In this document: positions 8,628-17,490 of the stretch, piece by piece | Layout of the letters: every line of letters starts with the position of its first letter | Numbering within the stretch: position 1 is the first letter of the stretch | From: CAZJYI01 sp964550025 | Lineage (GTDB): Bacteria > Verrucomicrobiota > Kiritimatiellia > UBA8416 > CAYOBW01 | Length of the DNA stretch: 64,000 bases | Assembly: GCA_964550025.1 (NCBI GenBank) | Contig: CAZJYI010000004.1 | Coordinates: forward strand, 62,001 to 126,000 | Reading direction: 5' to 3' | Translations under genes and position numbers: made by a program | The notes under the pieces: model-generated | What the model saw: the letters and a program-made list of their open reading frames with translations, nothing else | What the model was told of the DNA's origin: nothing | Database searches by the model: none

Positions 8628-11468
8628 TTAGAGCCTTTCCGATCGAACCGTCTTCGTCTGCCCGTTCACGCGAACGGTCACTTCGCCCGGCTGCTTCGAG
8701 CGGATGGTGTAGTCGGTCACCTTGCCGTCCTGCCACGCGAAGTCGACATGGTGGCCGCCGCGGGCGCGGAAGCCGGTGACCTTGCCGTCCGGCCAGGCGT
8801 CGGGAAGCGCGGGCAGGAGACGGATGACATCGCCGTGGCTCTGCAGGAGCATCTCGGCGACGCCGGACGCGCCGCCAAAATTGCCGTCGATCTGAAACGG
8901 AGGATGCTGGCAGAACAGGTTCACGCCGCCTTTCTTGATCAGGTTGTCGAGCATGAGCAACGCGTGGTTGCCGTCGTGCAGCCGGGCCCAGAAATTGACC
9001 TTCCAGGCCATGGACCAGCCGGTGCCGCCGTCGCCGCGGCGCTGGAGCGAGACCTCCGCGGCCTTGCCGAGTTTGGGCGTATCATCAGGCGTGATCTCGT
9101 CGTGCGGGTGCAGGCCGTAGAGATGCGAGACATGGCGGTGGTGCTGCTCGGCTTCGTCGTAGTCTGCCAGCCATTCCTGGATCTGTCCGTGCTTGCCGAT
9201 CTGGTTCGGCGCCAGCTTCGCACTGGCGTCGGCGAGGCGCTTGCGGAATTCGGCATCGATCCCGAGGACCTCGGACGCCTCGATGCAGTTGCCGAACAGC
9301 TCGCGGAGAATCTGCATGTCCATGGTCGGCCCCATGCAGACACGCGCTCGGTCGCCATTCGACATAATGAACGTGTTCTCCGGCGAGTTGGACGGTGCTG
9401 TCACCAGCCACCCTGTCTTCGGGTCGGTGATCAACATGTCCAGAAAGAACCTGGCCGAGCCCTTCATGATCGGGTACGCCCACTTGAGGAACGCTCTGTC
9501 GCGGTTGTAGTCGTAGTGTTCCCATAGGTGATCGCAGAGCCAGGCCGACCCGGTGGCGGTGGCGCCCCATCCGGCCTGCTCGCCCGGCGCGGTGAAACCC
9601 CACGGGTTGGTAATGACGTGGGCGACCCAACCGTCGGCGTTGTAGTACACCCTGGCGGTCTTGGCGCCGGGCTCCTGCAACGATTCGACGAGCTTGAACA
9701 ACGGCGTATGGCAATCGCCCAGCCCCGTCATTTCGGCCGGCCAGTAGTTCATCTGCACGTTGATGTCGATGTGGTAATCGCAGTTCCACGGCGTCGCGAT
9801 GCCCTCGGCCCAGAGACCCTGCAGATTGGCGGGCATGTTGCCCGGACGTGAGCTGCCGATTAGAAGATAGCGGCCGAAGTTGAAGTAGAGCGCGGCCAGC
9901 GCCGGGTCCGCTCCGCCGTTGCTCAACGCCGCGTGACGCTGGTCGGTCGGCAACATGGCCGCCGCACGGCTTTCGGCTTTGCCGTCGTCAAACGTCACGC
10001 TTACCCGATCGAAGTAGCTGCGATGATCGGCGACATGGGCGGCGCGTAGCTGGTGGTACGGCTTCGTCATCGCTTCCGCGATGTCATCGCGGGTCGCCTG
10101 CAGCGGATCGGTCGTGTTGCGCCCGCCGAAGCCCCGGTAGTCCGTCGCGGCGGCAACCAGCAACAGCACCTCGTCGGCCGAGTCGACGGAAAGCGTATCC
10201 CCTCTGACCGACACCTTGCCGCCGGTAGGGATCGCCCGCAGACGCGCCACGAACTTCATTCCCTGCACGTCGGGCCGCGCGCTGGTATGGCCCGTCATCA
10301 CCAACCCATCCGAGCCATCCGCCTCGGTCTCGACGCTCTGCAGGCGATCGAGCGTTGCAGAAAAGGAGATCCGGCCGGGTTTGTCTGCCGTGAAGCGGAA
10401 CACCATCACCTGGTCCGGTGCACTGGCGAATGCCTCACGCGTGAATGCCGTGCCGTCTTTCTTGTACTCAACGGTGGAGATCGCATCGCGAATGTCCAAG
10501 GCGCGGCGGTATGCCTGCACGTCTTCCTTCGGATCGAGCGACACGGATACCGGCATCTGCCCGCGACGGCGGTAATTGGAGCAGTAGATCGCGATCACGT
10601 TGTCGCCCGCCCTGAGGAACTCGCTGACGTCACGTTCGAACTTCGCGTGCCCCACGCTGCGCCAGCCGGGGAATTCACCGATCTCCCGGCCGTTCACGAA
10701 AACACGACCGTTCCTGGCGCGCGAGCCGACGCGCAGCACGCCCAGTTGTGTCACCTGCTCCCGGGTCAGCTTTACATGATGGCGGAGGATCGCCTTGTCA
10801 TTGAGATTGAACGTGCGGCCGCCCTTGACGGCTTCGCCGTCGTCAATGACGTAGTCGGTCCAGTCGCTGTCATCGGTCTCGACCTTCGCATCCTCCGTCA
10901 TTTGCCGCTGGACGTCACGCCGGTGCTCCCGGATGTCCGTGATGCCCGGCGTCGTGATCATCCTGTACTTCCACTTGTTCAGCGGAATGGACTCGAAGTC
11001 CGACCCCCATATGATGTTCAGATTACCCAGCTCCTGGTAACACCCCCAGGGACCGCGCGCGCCGGTCCTGGATCCCCCGCCGGTGCAGGTGAAGGTCTCG
11101 TTGACCATCTTTTCGGCTTCCGCATTCCTGCCGGCCAAAAGCAGCTCGCGGATCTTCGGCAGGTTCCTGGACGCGTTCTCACGATTCCAGTCGGTCCGCA
11201 TACCCGACCACACCGTTTCCTCGTTCAGCGCGATGCGTTCGTGGCCTACGCCGCCGAAGACCATCGCCCCGATGCGGCCGTTGCCGATCGGCAACGCCTC
11301 CCGCTGCCAGCTGCGCGCCGGCGCGCTGTACCAGAGCGTCGTCGTTGGGTCCGCATCAGCCACGGCCACCTGCGGCAACATGACGGCGAAAACGGCGCTG
11401 GTCAGAAAACCGATCACAGACATGACGGCAGGGGCAGACTCTGCACACTTGGTTTCTCTACACGGCAT
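8628..11468 (-). CDS. GH95 alpha-L-fucosidase (or alpha-L-galactosidase) with inserted sandwich domain
   Basis: 946 aa. ATG at 11468 with AGGAG 7 nt upstream; signal peptide follows (FLTSAVFAVMLPQVAVADA). The N-terminal sandwich has LPIGNGRIGAMVFGG and LNEETVWSG, hallmarks of GH95. The (alpha/alpha)6 domain has DINVQMNYWPAEM (Asn570, Asn574), SPENTF with Glu697 as the expected general acid, and QIDGNFGGASG with Asp861 as the second catalytic carboxylate region. Between about residues 160 and 315 an extra module (LRVGSRARNGRVFVNG, FLRAGDNVIAIYC) resembling a galactose-binding jelly roll interrupts the N-terminal domain; typical family members are nearer 780-830 aa. It hydrolyses terminal alpha-L-fucosyl or L-galactosyl linkages outside the cytoplasm. 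It is the first gene of an operon with the next sulfatase. Confidence 0.92.
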   Translation of the reverse strand: MPCRETKCAESAPAVMSVIGFLTSAVFAVMLPQVAVADADPTTTLWYSAPARSWQREALPIGNGRIGAMVFGGVGHERIALNEETVWSGMRTDWNRENASRNLPKIRELLLAGRNAEAEKMVNETFTCTGGGSRTGARGPWGCYQELGNLNIIWGSDFESIPLNKWKYRMITTPGITDIREHRRDVQRQMTEDAKVETDDSDWTDYVIDDGEAVKGGRTFNLNDKAILRHHVKLTREQVTQLGVLRVGSRARNGRVFVNGREIGEFPGWRSVGHAKFERDVSEFLRAGDNVIAIYCSNYRRRGQMPVSVSLDPKEDVQAYRRALDIRDAISTVEYKKDGTAFTREAFASAPDQVMVFRFTADKPGRISFSATLDRLQSVETEADGSDGLVMTGHTSARPDVQGMKFVARLRAIPTGGKVSVRGDTLSVDSADEVLLLVAAATDYRGFGGRNTTDPLQATRDDIAEAMTKPYHQLRAAHVADHRSYFDRVSVTFDDGKAESRAAAMLPTDQRHAALSNGGADPALAALYFNFGRYLLIGSSRPGNMPANLQGLWAEGIATPWNCDYHIDINVQMNYWPAEMTGLGDCHTPLFKLVESLQEPGAKTARVYYNADGWVAHVITNPWGFTAPGEQAGWGATATGSAWLCDHLWEHYDYNRDRAFLKWAYPIMKGSARFFLDMLITDPKTGWLVTAPSNSPENTFIMSNGDRARVCMGPTMDMQILRELFGNCIEASEVLGIDAEFRKRLADASAKLAPNQIGKHGQIQEWLADYDEAEQHHRHVSHLYGLHPHDEITPDDTPKLGKAAEVSLQRRGDGGTGWSMAWKVNFWARLHDGNHALLMLDNLIKKGGVNLFCQHPPFQIDGNFGGASGVAEMLLQSHGDVIRLLPALPDAWPDGKVTGFRARGGHHVDFAWQDGKVTDYTIRSKQPGEVTVRVNGQTKTVRSERL

Positions 11469-11617
11469 TCAAAGACTCCTTTCCTGAAGGACTGAATGTA
11501 GCATCCAGCCCTGTCCCGCGACCATCACGATTCACACCCGGCGCTTTGCGCAACAACGCAAATCTGGCGGAAACGAAGAAAGTGAGTGGTTTCCCATAGC
11601 AGGGGCGTGAGAGAAGA

Positions 11618-11843
11618 GAATCCCCGCCCCCTTGTGGGCGGGAAGGTTCGGGTTTGTTCGCTACGTACGGTTGTTGCCACGTTCTCTTGAGCCCGACTCG
11701 AACGACGAACGAGCAAGGCTCTACTACTCGTTCCCTACGGGCTCAGGGCAGGAGTGACACTGTCAACTAGCTCTCCATCCTGAACCTTCCCGCCCGCCCG
11801 CCGTCGCCAAGCTATGGCGTGGCAGGCAAGGGGCGGGGATTCC
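11618..11843. repeat. 226-bp element bounded by imperfect inverted repeats (MITE-like)
   Basis: The 468-bp gap 11469-11936 contains no gene. Its core is flanked by GAATCCCCGCCCC...GGGCGGGAAGGTTC (11618-11652) and the reverse complement of a longer version (11779-11843), where about 27 extra bases separate the same two blocks. No transposase frame lies inside. A related GGGGCGGGGATT block recurs near 16110, so this may be a dispersed non-autonomous element. Confidence 0.55.
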
Positions 11844-11902
11844 TGCGATACCCACTATCTTCGTTTGCACCCACACAAATCGCTCGCAGGTATCCGAGAT
11901 TG

Positions 11903-11938
11903 ACACCATAGAGGTGTATGGTGTATTGAATGGTGTAT
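11903..11938 (+). promoter_or_regulatory. Candidate vapBC operator
   Basis: Immediately upstream of vapB lies a perfect 7-bp inverted repeat ACACCAT (11903-11909) / ATGGTGT (11918-11924). It is overlapped by three copies of GGTGTAT (11913-11919, 11920-11926, 11932-11938), the last running into the start codon. VapBC complexes repress their own promoters by binding such palindromes; the assignment here is by position and sequence only. Confidence 0.55.
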
Positions 11939-12179
11939 GAGGACAAACATCGTATTGGATGACGATCTGCTGGCCGAGGCCATGAAGTACAGCAAAGCGC
12001 GCACCAAGAGAGCCGTCGTCCGGGAGGCGCTGGCCACCTATGTCAGGGTCAAGGCGGAGCAGGAGCGAACGGCCTCGTACCGTGATCGCCTCGCCCTCGT
12101 CCGCCGGCGCGTGGCCGACGCCTCGCTTCGCAGGACCGCCGTGGAGATGGTGCGGGACGAAAGGGAACGCCGCCGGTGA
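11937..12179 (+). CDS. vapB: VapB-family antitoxin
   Basis: 80 aa. MRTNIVLDDDLLAEAMKYS followed by TKRAVVREALATYVRV is the ribbon-helix-helix signature of the VapB group that starts 'MRTNIxLDDxLL'. The Arg- and Glu-rich C-terminus (EMVRDERERRR) would wrap the toxin. Start is the ATG at 11937; the operator overlaps it and leaves no clear Shine-Dalgarno. Its stop overlaps the GTG start of vapC by 4 nt (GTGA), indicating translational coupling. It neutralises VapC and autoregulates the pair. Confidence 0.9.
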   Translation: MRTNIVLDDDLLAEAMKYSKARTKRAVVREALATYVRVKAEQERTASYRDRLALVRRRVADASLRRTAVEMVRDERERRR

Positions 12180-12586
12180 ACGTGGTACTCGATACAAGTG
12201 TCGCACTCGCATGGTACCTGAACGAATCGTTCTCGCAGCCGGCTCGACATTGGCAGGAGCGCATTCTGTCGGGGACGGTTCACGCCATGGTTCCCCTGCT
12301 GCACTACGAGGAGTTTGCCAACGTTCTCCGCACCTGCGTCCGTCGCGGAGAGCTCCAGGCCGACCTGGCCGAAGACATTTTCTCTCTTCACCTGGATGCG
12401 CCGCTTGACACGGTTGAGCCGCCGCGCCCCGCGCTGTTGGCCACAGCCCTGCGCTTCGATTGCACCGTCTACGACGGCGTCTATGTCGCGCTGGCCGAGA
12501 CATGCGATTGCCCGCTGCTCACAGCCGAGCGCAGCACCACCCCGTGGGTTGTCAAGCTGGGTGCCCGGGCAATCACCCTCTCCTGA
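12176..12586 (+). CDS. vapC: VapC-family PIN-domain toxin
   Basis: 136 aa from a GTG at 12176 that overlaps the vapB stop. VVLDTSVALAWYLNE gives the first acidic residue (Asp6), HYEEFANVL the second, and FDCTVYDGVYVALAE the third of the PIN metal site; the fourth position reads LLTAERS, with Glu where Asp is usual. PIN toxins are Mg-dependent endoribonucleases acting on tRNA or rRNA in the cytoplasm. Length (about 130 aa) is normal and the frame is intact. It is transcribed towards the convergent propeller gene, with only 76 bp between stops. Confidence 0.9.
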   Translation: MNVVLDTSVALAWYLNESFSQPARHWQERILSGTVHAMVPLLHYEEFANVLRTCVRRGELQADLAEDIFSLHLDAPLDTVEPPRPALLATALRFDCTVYDGVYVALAETCDCPLLTAERSTTPWVVKLGARAITLS

Positions 12587-12662
12587 ACATCTCACGCCTG
12601 TGAGGCTGACTTCTCCAGGCCCTCCCGTACGATGCAGAGAGAGTCATCACTCGCTCTACGGG

Positions 12663-15600
12663 CTACCTGGCTCCGAGGCAGAGCAGTTCGCCGTTGCGCA
12701 GGCTGATCAGCAGCTTCCCGCCGGCCGCGGACATCCCGTCGAAGACCGGGGCGCTTTCCATCTTGTACTCGCCAAGCTGTTTGCCGCTCGAGGCGTCCAG
12801 GGCCCGCAGAATCATGCCTTTCCGGCCTTCAAAGGGTGCCATGGGGTCTTCAGGGTCGAGAACATCCGGCGCTCCCGCCACGAACAGGTGTTCCCCTGCC
12901 AGCACCATGGCGCGCATCCGGATCGGGACCCACTGGTGCCATTGGGGCGGGGCGCCGCGGGTGAACCCCATTCCCTTGTCCCTGGACCAGGAACGGTAAT
13001 CGAGCATGGGCTCATTGTCGTTCTTGTCTGCCGTCAGCAGGTATCCCTTCGATCCGATCCTGAACATCGGGCTGTGGTTGTTCCGGGTTGGATACGCCTG
13101 CACGGCATAGGTCAACCGGTCCCCCACCACCAGGAGCTGCCCTGTCTTCGGGGCGATGTGGCCGATCTGAAAACCGGGCCAGGTCTTTGCGTACATCCAG
13201 TACGTGCGGTTGAACCATGAATCCTCCAGGAACCCGCCCGTTGTGAACATGTGAAGCCCGACATCCCGGTCACCCAGGTGCCCGCGGGAAACGCCGAGCG
13301 CCGCCGCCTTGTCGAAGCCCTTTTCCAGGTAGGGGTTCTTGGCAACGTAGTCGACATTGGACACGTCCAGGCCCGCGGTCTTGTTGTCCGGTGCATGGAT
13401 CACGTAAGGCGTGTCCACCTGCTTCAGGTCGGGAGTGAACTTGATCTGGTTAAGGAAGATGTGCCCGCCCTCGGCCACCAAGATGTCCGCGCGCGCGCCC
13501 TCGATATGGAACGCCGTGCTGAACTTGTGATCCACGGCATCTTCGCGAGTGGCCATTCGCGTGTCCAGTCGAGCCCTGTGGATGATCTCGCCCGTATCGG
13601 GGTTAAGGCCGTACAGGAAGACGCCGCCGTCGAGAAAGCTCGATCGCCCCGCGGTGCAATACAGCACGCCCTTTTCCACAATGACACTTCCGTGGACCCG
13701 CCACGCGGACTCCAGCCGATCGCGGTCCATGACCAGCCGCTGTTCCGGCGCGGCACGAAACCTCCAGGCCAGTTCGCCATCCGATGCCCGCAGACAATAC
13801 ACCCAGCCGTCCGAACACCCCAACAGCACCTTTCCTTCATAGAGGGTAGGCGATGAATCAATGGTTCCGCCCGCCGTGAAGCGCCACAGTTCCTTGCCGC
13901 TGTCCGCGGCCAGCGCGTGCAGCATGTGACGGTCTTTCACGGCCACATATACGATGCCGCCCGACGACACGGCCTGAGTCAGGCGTCCGTCAAGCTTCAC
14001 GCGCCATCTCTCCTGTACCCGGGCGGGCACTTCACTCCGCGTGGCGCCGGTCCGGCGCGCGTCATGGCGGTACGACGGCCAGTCATCCCCAACCGCGGCA
14101 GACGCGCCGTCCGTGCACTTCCCGTAAGCCGGTCCCTTCTCAAGTAGGTTGGCTCCGGGCCCGCGCCCGACGGCGTCCAGTGCGGCATCCGACGCGGGGC
14201 CCAGCACGTTCAACCCCACCATCTTCGCGCCGCCGTAGCAGAAGCACTCGTCGGGAGGCGTGTACAGCAGTCCGTTGGCCGGCATTACACCGTAATGGCA
14301 CGCACCGCGAACCCAGTCGTGGTTGAAGTGCTTGTCGTCCGTCAGGCTGATGAACTCAGCGCCCCTGTATTGGGTCACCAGGAAGCGTTCGGTTGCCTTG
14401 CTCTGGTAGCAGCGCAGGTGGTGGCCGTGGCTCTGGACGCCGGATGGATCGATCGTCTTCTTCAGCTCGCCAGTCTCCAGATCGTATCCGTTGATTCCTT
14501 TGCCCACGGCCTTCCACACGCAGCCCCGGGCAACGAAGATGTCCTGGCTCCTCATGGAGCCTCCCCCGCCTGCCTTGACGACCCACGCGATTTTGCCCGT
14601 CTTCGCGGCGTAGGCCTTGATCTCCTTTCCCGATGACTCCAGGACCAGGCCACCCTGGACGATCAAGGCCGGCTTCGCATTGCTCTTTCTCTTCCTGGTC
14701 TTCTTGCCCTTCCCGTCCTGCTCGTCGGCCTTCGACTTGGTTTTCCCGGCTGCACTCCACAGCTTGTTGCCATTCTCCAGATCCAGGCAGGTTGTCCCCT
14801 CTGGACCGACGAATGCAACCACGCCGCCGCCGGCAACCATCGCCTGTGCCCCGGAGCCGTCCGATTCCCAAAGTGTCTTCGCGCTGTCCGCATCGATGGC
14901 AATGATCCCCTTGCCTCTGGAGCACAGCAGCGTCCGGCCGGTCAGCGCGAGTTTGTAGGGTTTCAGCGCGTCTTCCAGCTTTCTCAACTCCTCGCCCGTG
15001 GCCGCATCCAGGACCACCACTCCGTCTTGTGCCGAGAAGTACAGCCGATTGCCGTCCACAACGATCTGCTCGTTCTTCGGCATGCCCGAGACGGACTTCT
15101 TCCAGAGGGTCAGCCCGTTGAAGGCATCACGCGCCACCAACGTCCACCGGTCCGGCAACTGCCGGATCAACCCGGGCTGCCCCTCGTCCACGCAGTAGAA
15201 GACGCGGCCGCCGCCCGACACCATCGCCCGGAAGAACTTGCGTATTTCGTGGTTGCGTGCCCAGGCCGGTTCCGACTTCCACTTGAACCGGCGGGGCGGC
15301 CCGACGACGGTATCCCTGGCCACGCCATTGCCGTCCGCTCCGTGAAGAAAATGGGTCCATTCGTCGATCTCGGGAGGCACCGGTTTGACCGTTTTCTCTC
15401 CGCCGATGATCGCGACGCCGCGCGGCACCAGCACCCGCATGACCTCGTCCATGCTCACCTCGCCCAGCTTGTCCGCCACGAGCAAGTTCACCATATTCTC
15501 GGCATACGGCAGCCCTTTACCGTCGAACGTGTCGACGGACACCGGCCCATAGACGCCCTTGCCTTGAATGTGCGTCCGCGCTTTGGCTACGGTTCCAGCA

Positions 15601-15791
15601 TCGGCATCCAACCCGTGGACGAGATAGCGCTCGCCGGCTCGCAGCGCGACCATCCCGGCCGGATCCGCACAGCCGATCCGGACCACCAGGCCACCTCTGA
15701 CTCCCGAGCTCTCGATCACCGTCTCCGCCGACGCTGCCCACACGCCGCACGTGAACAGGACCCCAAGCAGTACCTGTGCTGTTCTTCTCAT
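12663..15791 (-). CDS. Secreted methyltransferase-like / PQQ-type beta-propeller fusion, paralog A
   Basis: 1042 aa. ATG at 15791, AAAGGAG 8 nt upstream, signal peptide VLLGVLFTCGVWAASAE. Residues about 25-145 follow a class-I methyltransferase pattern: VVRIGCADPAG (motif I, glycines poorly kept), YLVHGLDADAGTVAKAR (motif II), LPYAENMVNLLVAD, MRVLVPRGVAIIGG. After EWTHFLHGADGNG come PQQ-type propeller blades (VVVLDAATGEELRKL, YDLETGELKKT); a second propeller starts at DDWPSYRHDARRTG near residue 570. The shared Cys motif is Cys461, 498, 516 and 518. A Lys-rich stretch (KKTRKRKSNAK) sits in one loop. Unlike paralogs B-D it has no 7-bp repeat insertions. With a signal peptide and degenerate SAM motif, methylation activity is doubtful; a binding or structural role in the periplasm is as likely. 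Confidence 0.8.
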   Translation of the reverse strand: MRRTAQVLLGVLFTCGVWAASAETVIESSGVRGGLVVRIGCADPAGMVALRAGERYLVHGLDADAGTVAKARTHIQGKGVYGPVSVDTFDGKGLPYAENMVNLLVADKLGEVSMDEVMRVLVPRGVAIIGGEKTVKPVPPEIDEWTHFLHGADGNGVARDTVVGPPRRFKWKSEPAWARNHEIRKFFRAMVSGGGRVFYCVDEGQPGLIRQLPDRWTLVARDAFNGLTLWKKSVSGMPKNEQIVVDGNRLYFSAQDGVVVLDAATGEELRKLEDALKPYKLALTGRTLLCSRGKGIIAIDADSAKTLWESDGSGAQAMVAGGGVVAFVGPEGTTCLDLENGNKLWSAAGKTKSKADEQDGKGKKTRKRKSNAKPALIVQGGLVLESSGKEIKAYAAKTGKIAWVVKAGGGGSMRSQDIFVARGCVWKAVGKGINGYDLETGELKKTIDPSGVQSHGHHLRCYQSKATERFLVTQYRGAEFISLTDDKHFNHDWVRGACHYGVMPANGLLYTPPDECFCYGGAKMVGLNVLGPASDAALDAVGRGPGANLLEKGPAYGKCTDGASAAVGDDWPSYRHDARRTGATRSEVPARVQERWRVKLDGRLTQAVSSGGIVYVAVKDRHMLHALAADSGKELWRFTAGGTIDSSPTLYEGKVLLGCSDGWVYCLRASDGELAWRFRAAPEQRLVMDRDRLESAWRVHGSVIVEKGVLYCTAGRSSFLDGGVFLYGLNPDTGEIIHRARLDTRMATREDAVDHKFSTAFHIEGARADILVAEGGHIFLNQIKFTPDLKQVDTPYVIHAPDNKTAGLDVSNVDYVAKNPYLEKGFDKAAALGVSRGHLGDRDVGLHMFTTGGFLEDSWFNRTYWMYAKTWPGFQIGHIAPKTGQLLVVGDRLTYAVQAYPTRNNHSPMFRIGSKGYLLTADKNDNEPMLDYRSWSRDKGMGFTRGAPPQWHQWVPIRMRAMVLAGEHLFVAGAPDVLDPEDPMAPFEGRKGMILRALDASSGKQLGEYKMESAPVFDGMSAAGGKLLISLRNGELLCLGAR

Positions 15792-16288
15792 CTTCTCTGC
15801 TCCTTTGACTCTTCGCCCTTTGGGGGCGCACTACGACAAACCGTTGGCACATGGAAGCATAGCACGTCAAAGATGTCATGTCCCTACTGCCCACCCAAGA
15901 CTGCGGACTGAGTGATACACGGCCCGCTCTCACACCTGTTTCACCCCGTCCGCAACGGCTCGGCACAGCCTCTCCTCATCAAGTCCTGCGGCTATCACCG
16001 CCGCGACGGGGAGCTGGCCGACGCGAAGAAAGCCCTGTAGCGACACCTCCCACCCCTAATCCTTCGCCCTAATCCTCTCACCTTCGAGGAGATTAGGGCG
16101 GAAGATCAGGGGGCGGGGATTGCGATTGGATTGTCGGTTGTGGCTCAACTGCTCTCTCCGGGTTGAGTACAATCGGGGTTGGATCGGGGGCGAGGTCCGG
16201 GAACAATGTTACAGGTTAATCAGGCATAACACCCGGGGTCATAAATCTGCTTATTGGATTTTATATATGGGGTCTTTTGTCTTGATTC
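15792..16288. other. Gene-poor gap with an inverted repeat
   Basis: About 500 bp without a supported gene. It contains a perfect 10-bp inverted repeat CGCCCTAATC / GATTAGGGCG (16065-16074, 16091-16100) embedded in a repetitive stretch (CCCTAATCCTTCGCCCTAAT) and followed by GGGGCGGGGATT, which resembles the arm ends of the element at 11618-11843. The segment 16190-16290 is markedly AT-richer than its surroundings, just ahead of a broken ATPase gene. Confidence 0.5.
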
Positions 16289-16750
16289 GTGTTCTCGCAG
16301 CAGTATACTGCCCTGCTCGGCGCCGACTGGTTGGATCTCCAACAGCTTCGTGAGAGGACGTTGATCAACGAAGGCCCGTTGGCCGAGCAGTTCATTGGCC
16401 AGCACCTGCACTGGAACAACCAGACGGCCCCGGAGCACTTCTACTGGGCGCGAGAGGCCAGAGGGAAGAGCGCCGAGTTGGACTTCGTTGCGTCTCGCGG
16501 ACGGCTGATCGTGCCGATTGAAGTCAAGGCGGGAAAGAGCGGGACACTGAAATCCCTGCACGTGTTCATGCACAGGCCGCACCCGGCACAGGCCGTCCGA
16601 TTCGACCTTCAGCCGCCCTCAGTCCAGGACATTGCCACCAGCATATCTACGCGGCAAGGCCAGCAACCTGTCTCGTACCGTCTGATCTCTCTGCCGCTCT
16701 ACGCGGTCGAAGCGCTCCCCGCCATTCTTGATCGAGTCCGTGCAGGCTGA
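16289..16750 (+). pseudogene. Remnant of a DUF4143-type AAA ATPase (C-terminal part only)
   Basis: 153 codons open from a GTG at 16289, with an in-frame TGA just upstream (16284-16286). The sequence LINEGPLAEQFIGQHL, EHFYWAREARGKSAELDF, VPIEVKAGKSGTLKSLHVFM is the C-terminal DUF4143 domain of the large 'ATP-binding protein' family, which has an E-x-K nuclease-like motif and is about 380-450 aa when complete. The N-terminal P-loop ATPase is missing and upstream DNA in all frames shows no trace of it. A 5'-truncated, probably dead gene; the AT-rich upstream stretch may mark the deletion junction. Confidence 0.8.
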
Positions 16751-16830
16751 CCGCGTTCAACCCAGGAAGAGCGGTCCAGCTTCGCGGTTGCAGGCACGCA
16801 ACCCGTCCCGAGATCGTTCGGACGACGCGT

Positions 16831-17221
16831 CTACTTCTCCGCGTCGTAGATGGCCTCTATCTCTGCAGGGCTCAGCGCCCGGTCGTAGAGGCGGAATTCG
16901 TCCACCGCCGTGGGCTTGTTGTCGCAGGTCATGGCCTGGCCGTTGTCTGAAGCGCTCGATGTCCGACGGGCTGATGATGATCCGCGGATGCACGCCGGGG
17001 GCCGGCACCTTGCTGAGCTTCGAGCCGTCGAACCCCGGGGCTTCGTAGTGGACCGGCACCTTGATCGGCGGCGGCAGGTCCTTGATCAGCCCCCCGCTGA
17101 GGATGTAGCCCCCGTCCGGCGCGTAATTCCCCTTGTAGAAATCGCTCTCATCGATCTTCGCCGCATGCACCAGTCCTGCCGCGATCGTCATCAACACCAT
17201 GATCCACGTCGCTATTCTCAC
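16831..17221 (-). pseudogene. Broken secreted protein: heparinase-like N-terminus joined out of frame to a LamG-type C-terminus
   Basis: A GTG at 17221 (GGAGAGAG upstream) starts a signal peptide (IMVLMTIAAGLVHA) and about 75 residues ending VPAPGVHPRIIISPSDIERFR; 'HPRIxxxxxDxxRxR' is typical of the start of heparinase II/III or alginate-lyase-like proteins. The frame then degenerates. In another frame, ending at a stop at 16831-16833, the DNA encodes VDEFRLYDRALSPAEIEAIY, the characteristic last strand of LamG/concanavalin-like domains. The middle (catalytic part) is gone, so an internal deletion has joined the two ends. Probably once a polysaccharide lyase. Confidence 0.7.
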
Positions 17222-17253
17222 TTCTCTCTCCGTTGTTTCTCCACGAGGAATGT

Positions 17254-17338
17254 GGACAGGATAAACAGGATCTACCGGATGGGGAGACACCGTCGGCTGC
17301 GCACCGCTCCCATCCTGTAGATCCCGTTGATCCTGTCC
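17254..17338. repeat. 30-bp inverted repeat hairpin (CAGGATCTAC family)
   Basis: Arms 17254-17283 and 17309-17338 match as reverse complements with about 3 mismatches (each contains GGACAGGAT and GGATCTAC blocks), loop about 25 bp. Comparable 'ATCCTGTAGATCCTGTC' repeats are dispersed in many bacterial genomes. It lies between the broken lyase gene and the end of the sulfatase operon and could act as a terminator or be a mobile-element derivative. No gene is seen in the gap 17222-17490. Confidence 0.65.
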
Positions 17339-17490
17339 AACAATTCCCGTGCCTTCCGTCCGTCCGTTCGTCCCCGTGGGCTACTTCGTTATCTGAAAGG
17401 TCTGTTCGACAATGGGCGCCGATTGTACCAGCGGCGCAACGGACCGTCCCCACTGCCACGCGCCGCCCGTCCTGCCGTAAAGAGCGTCCG

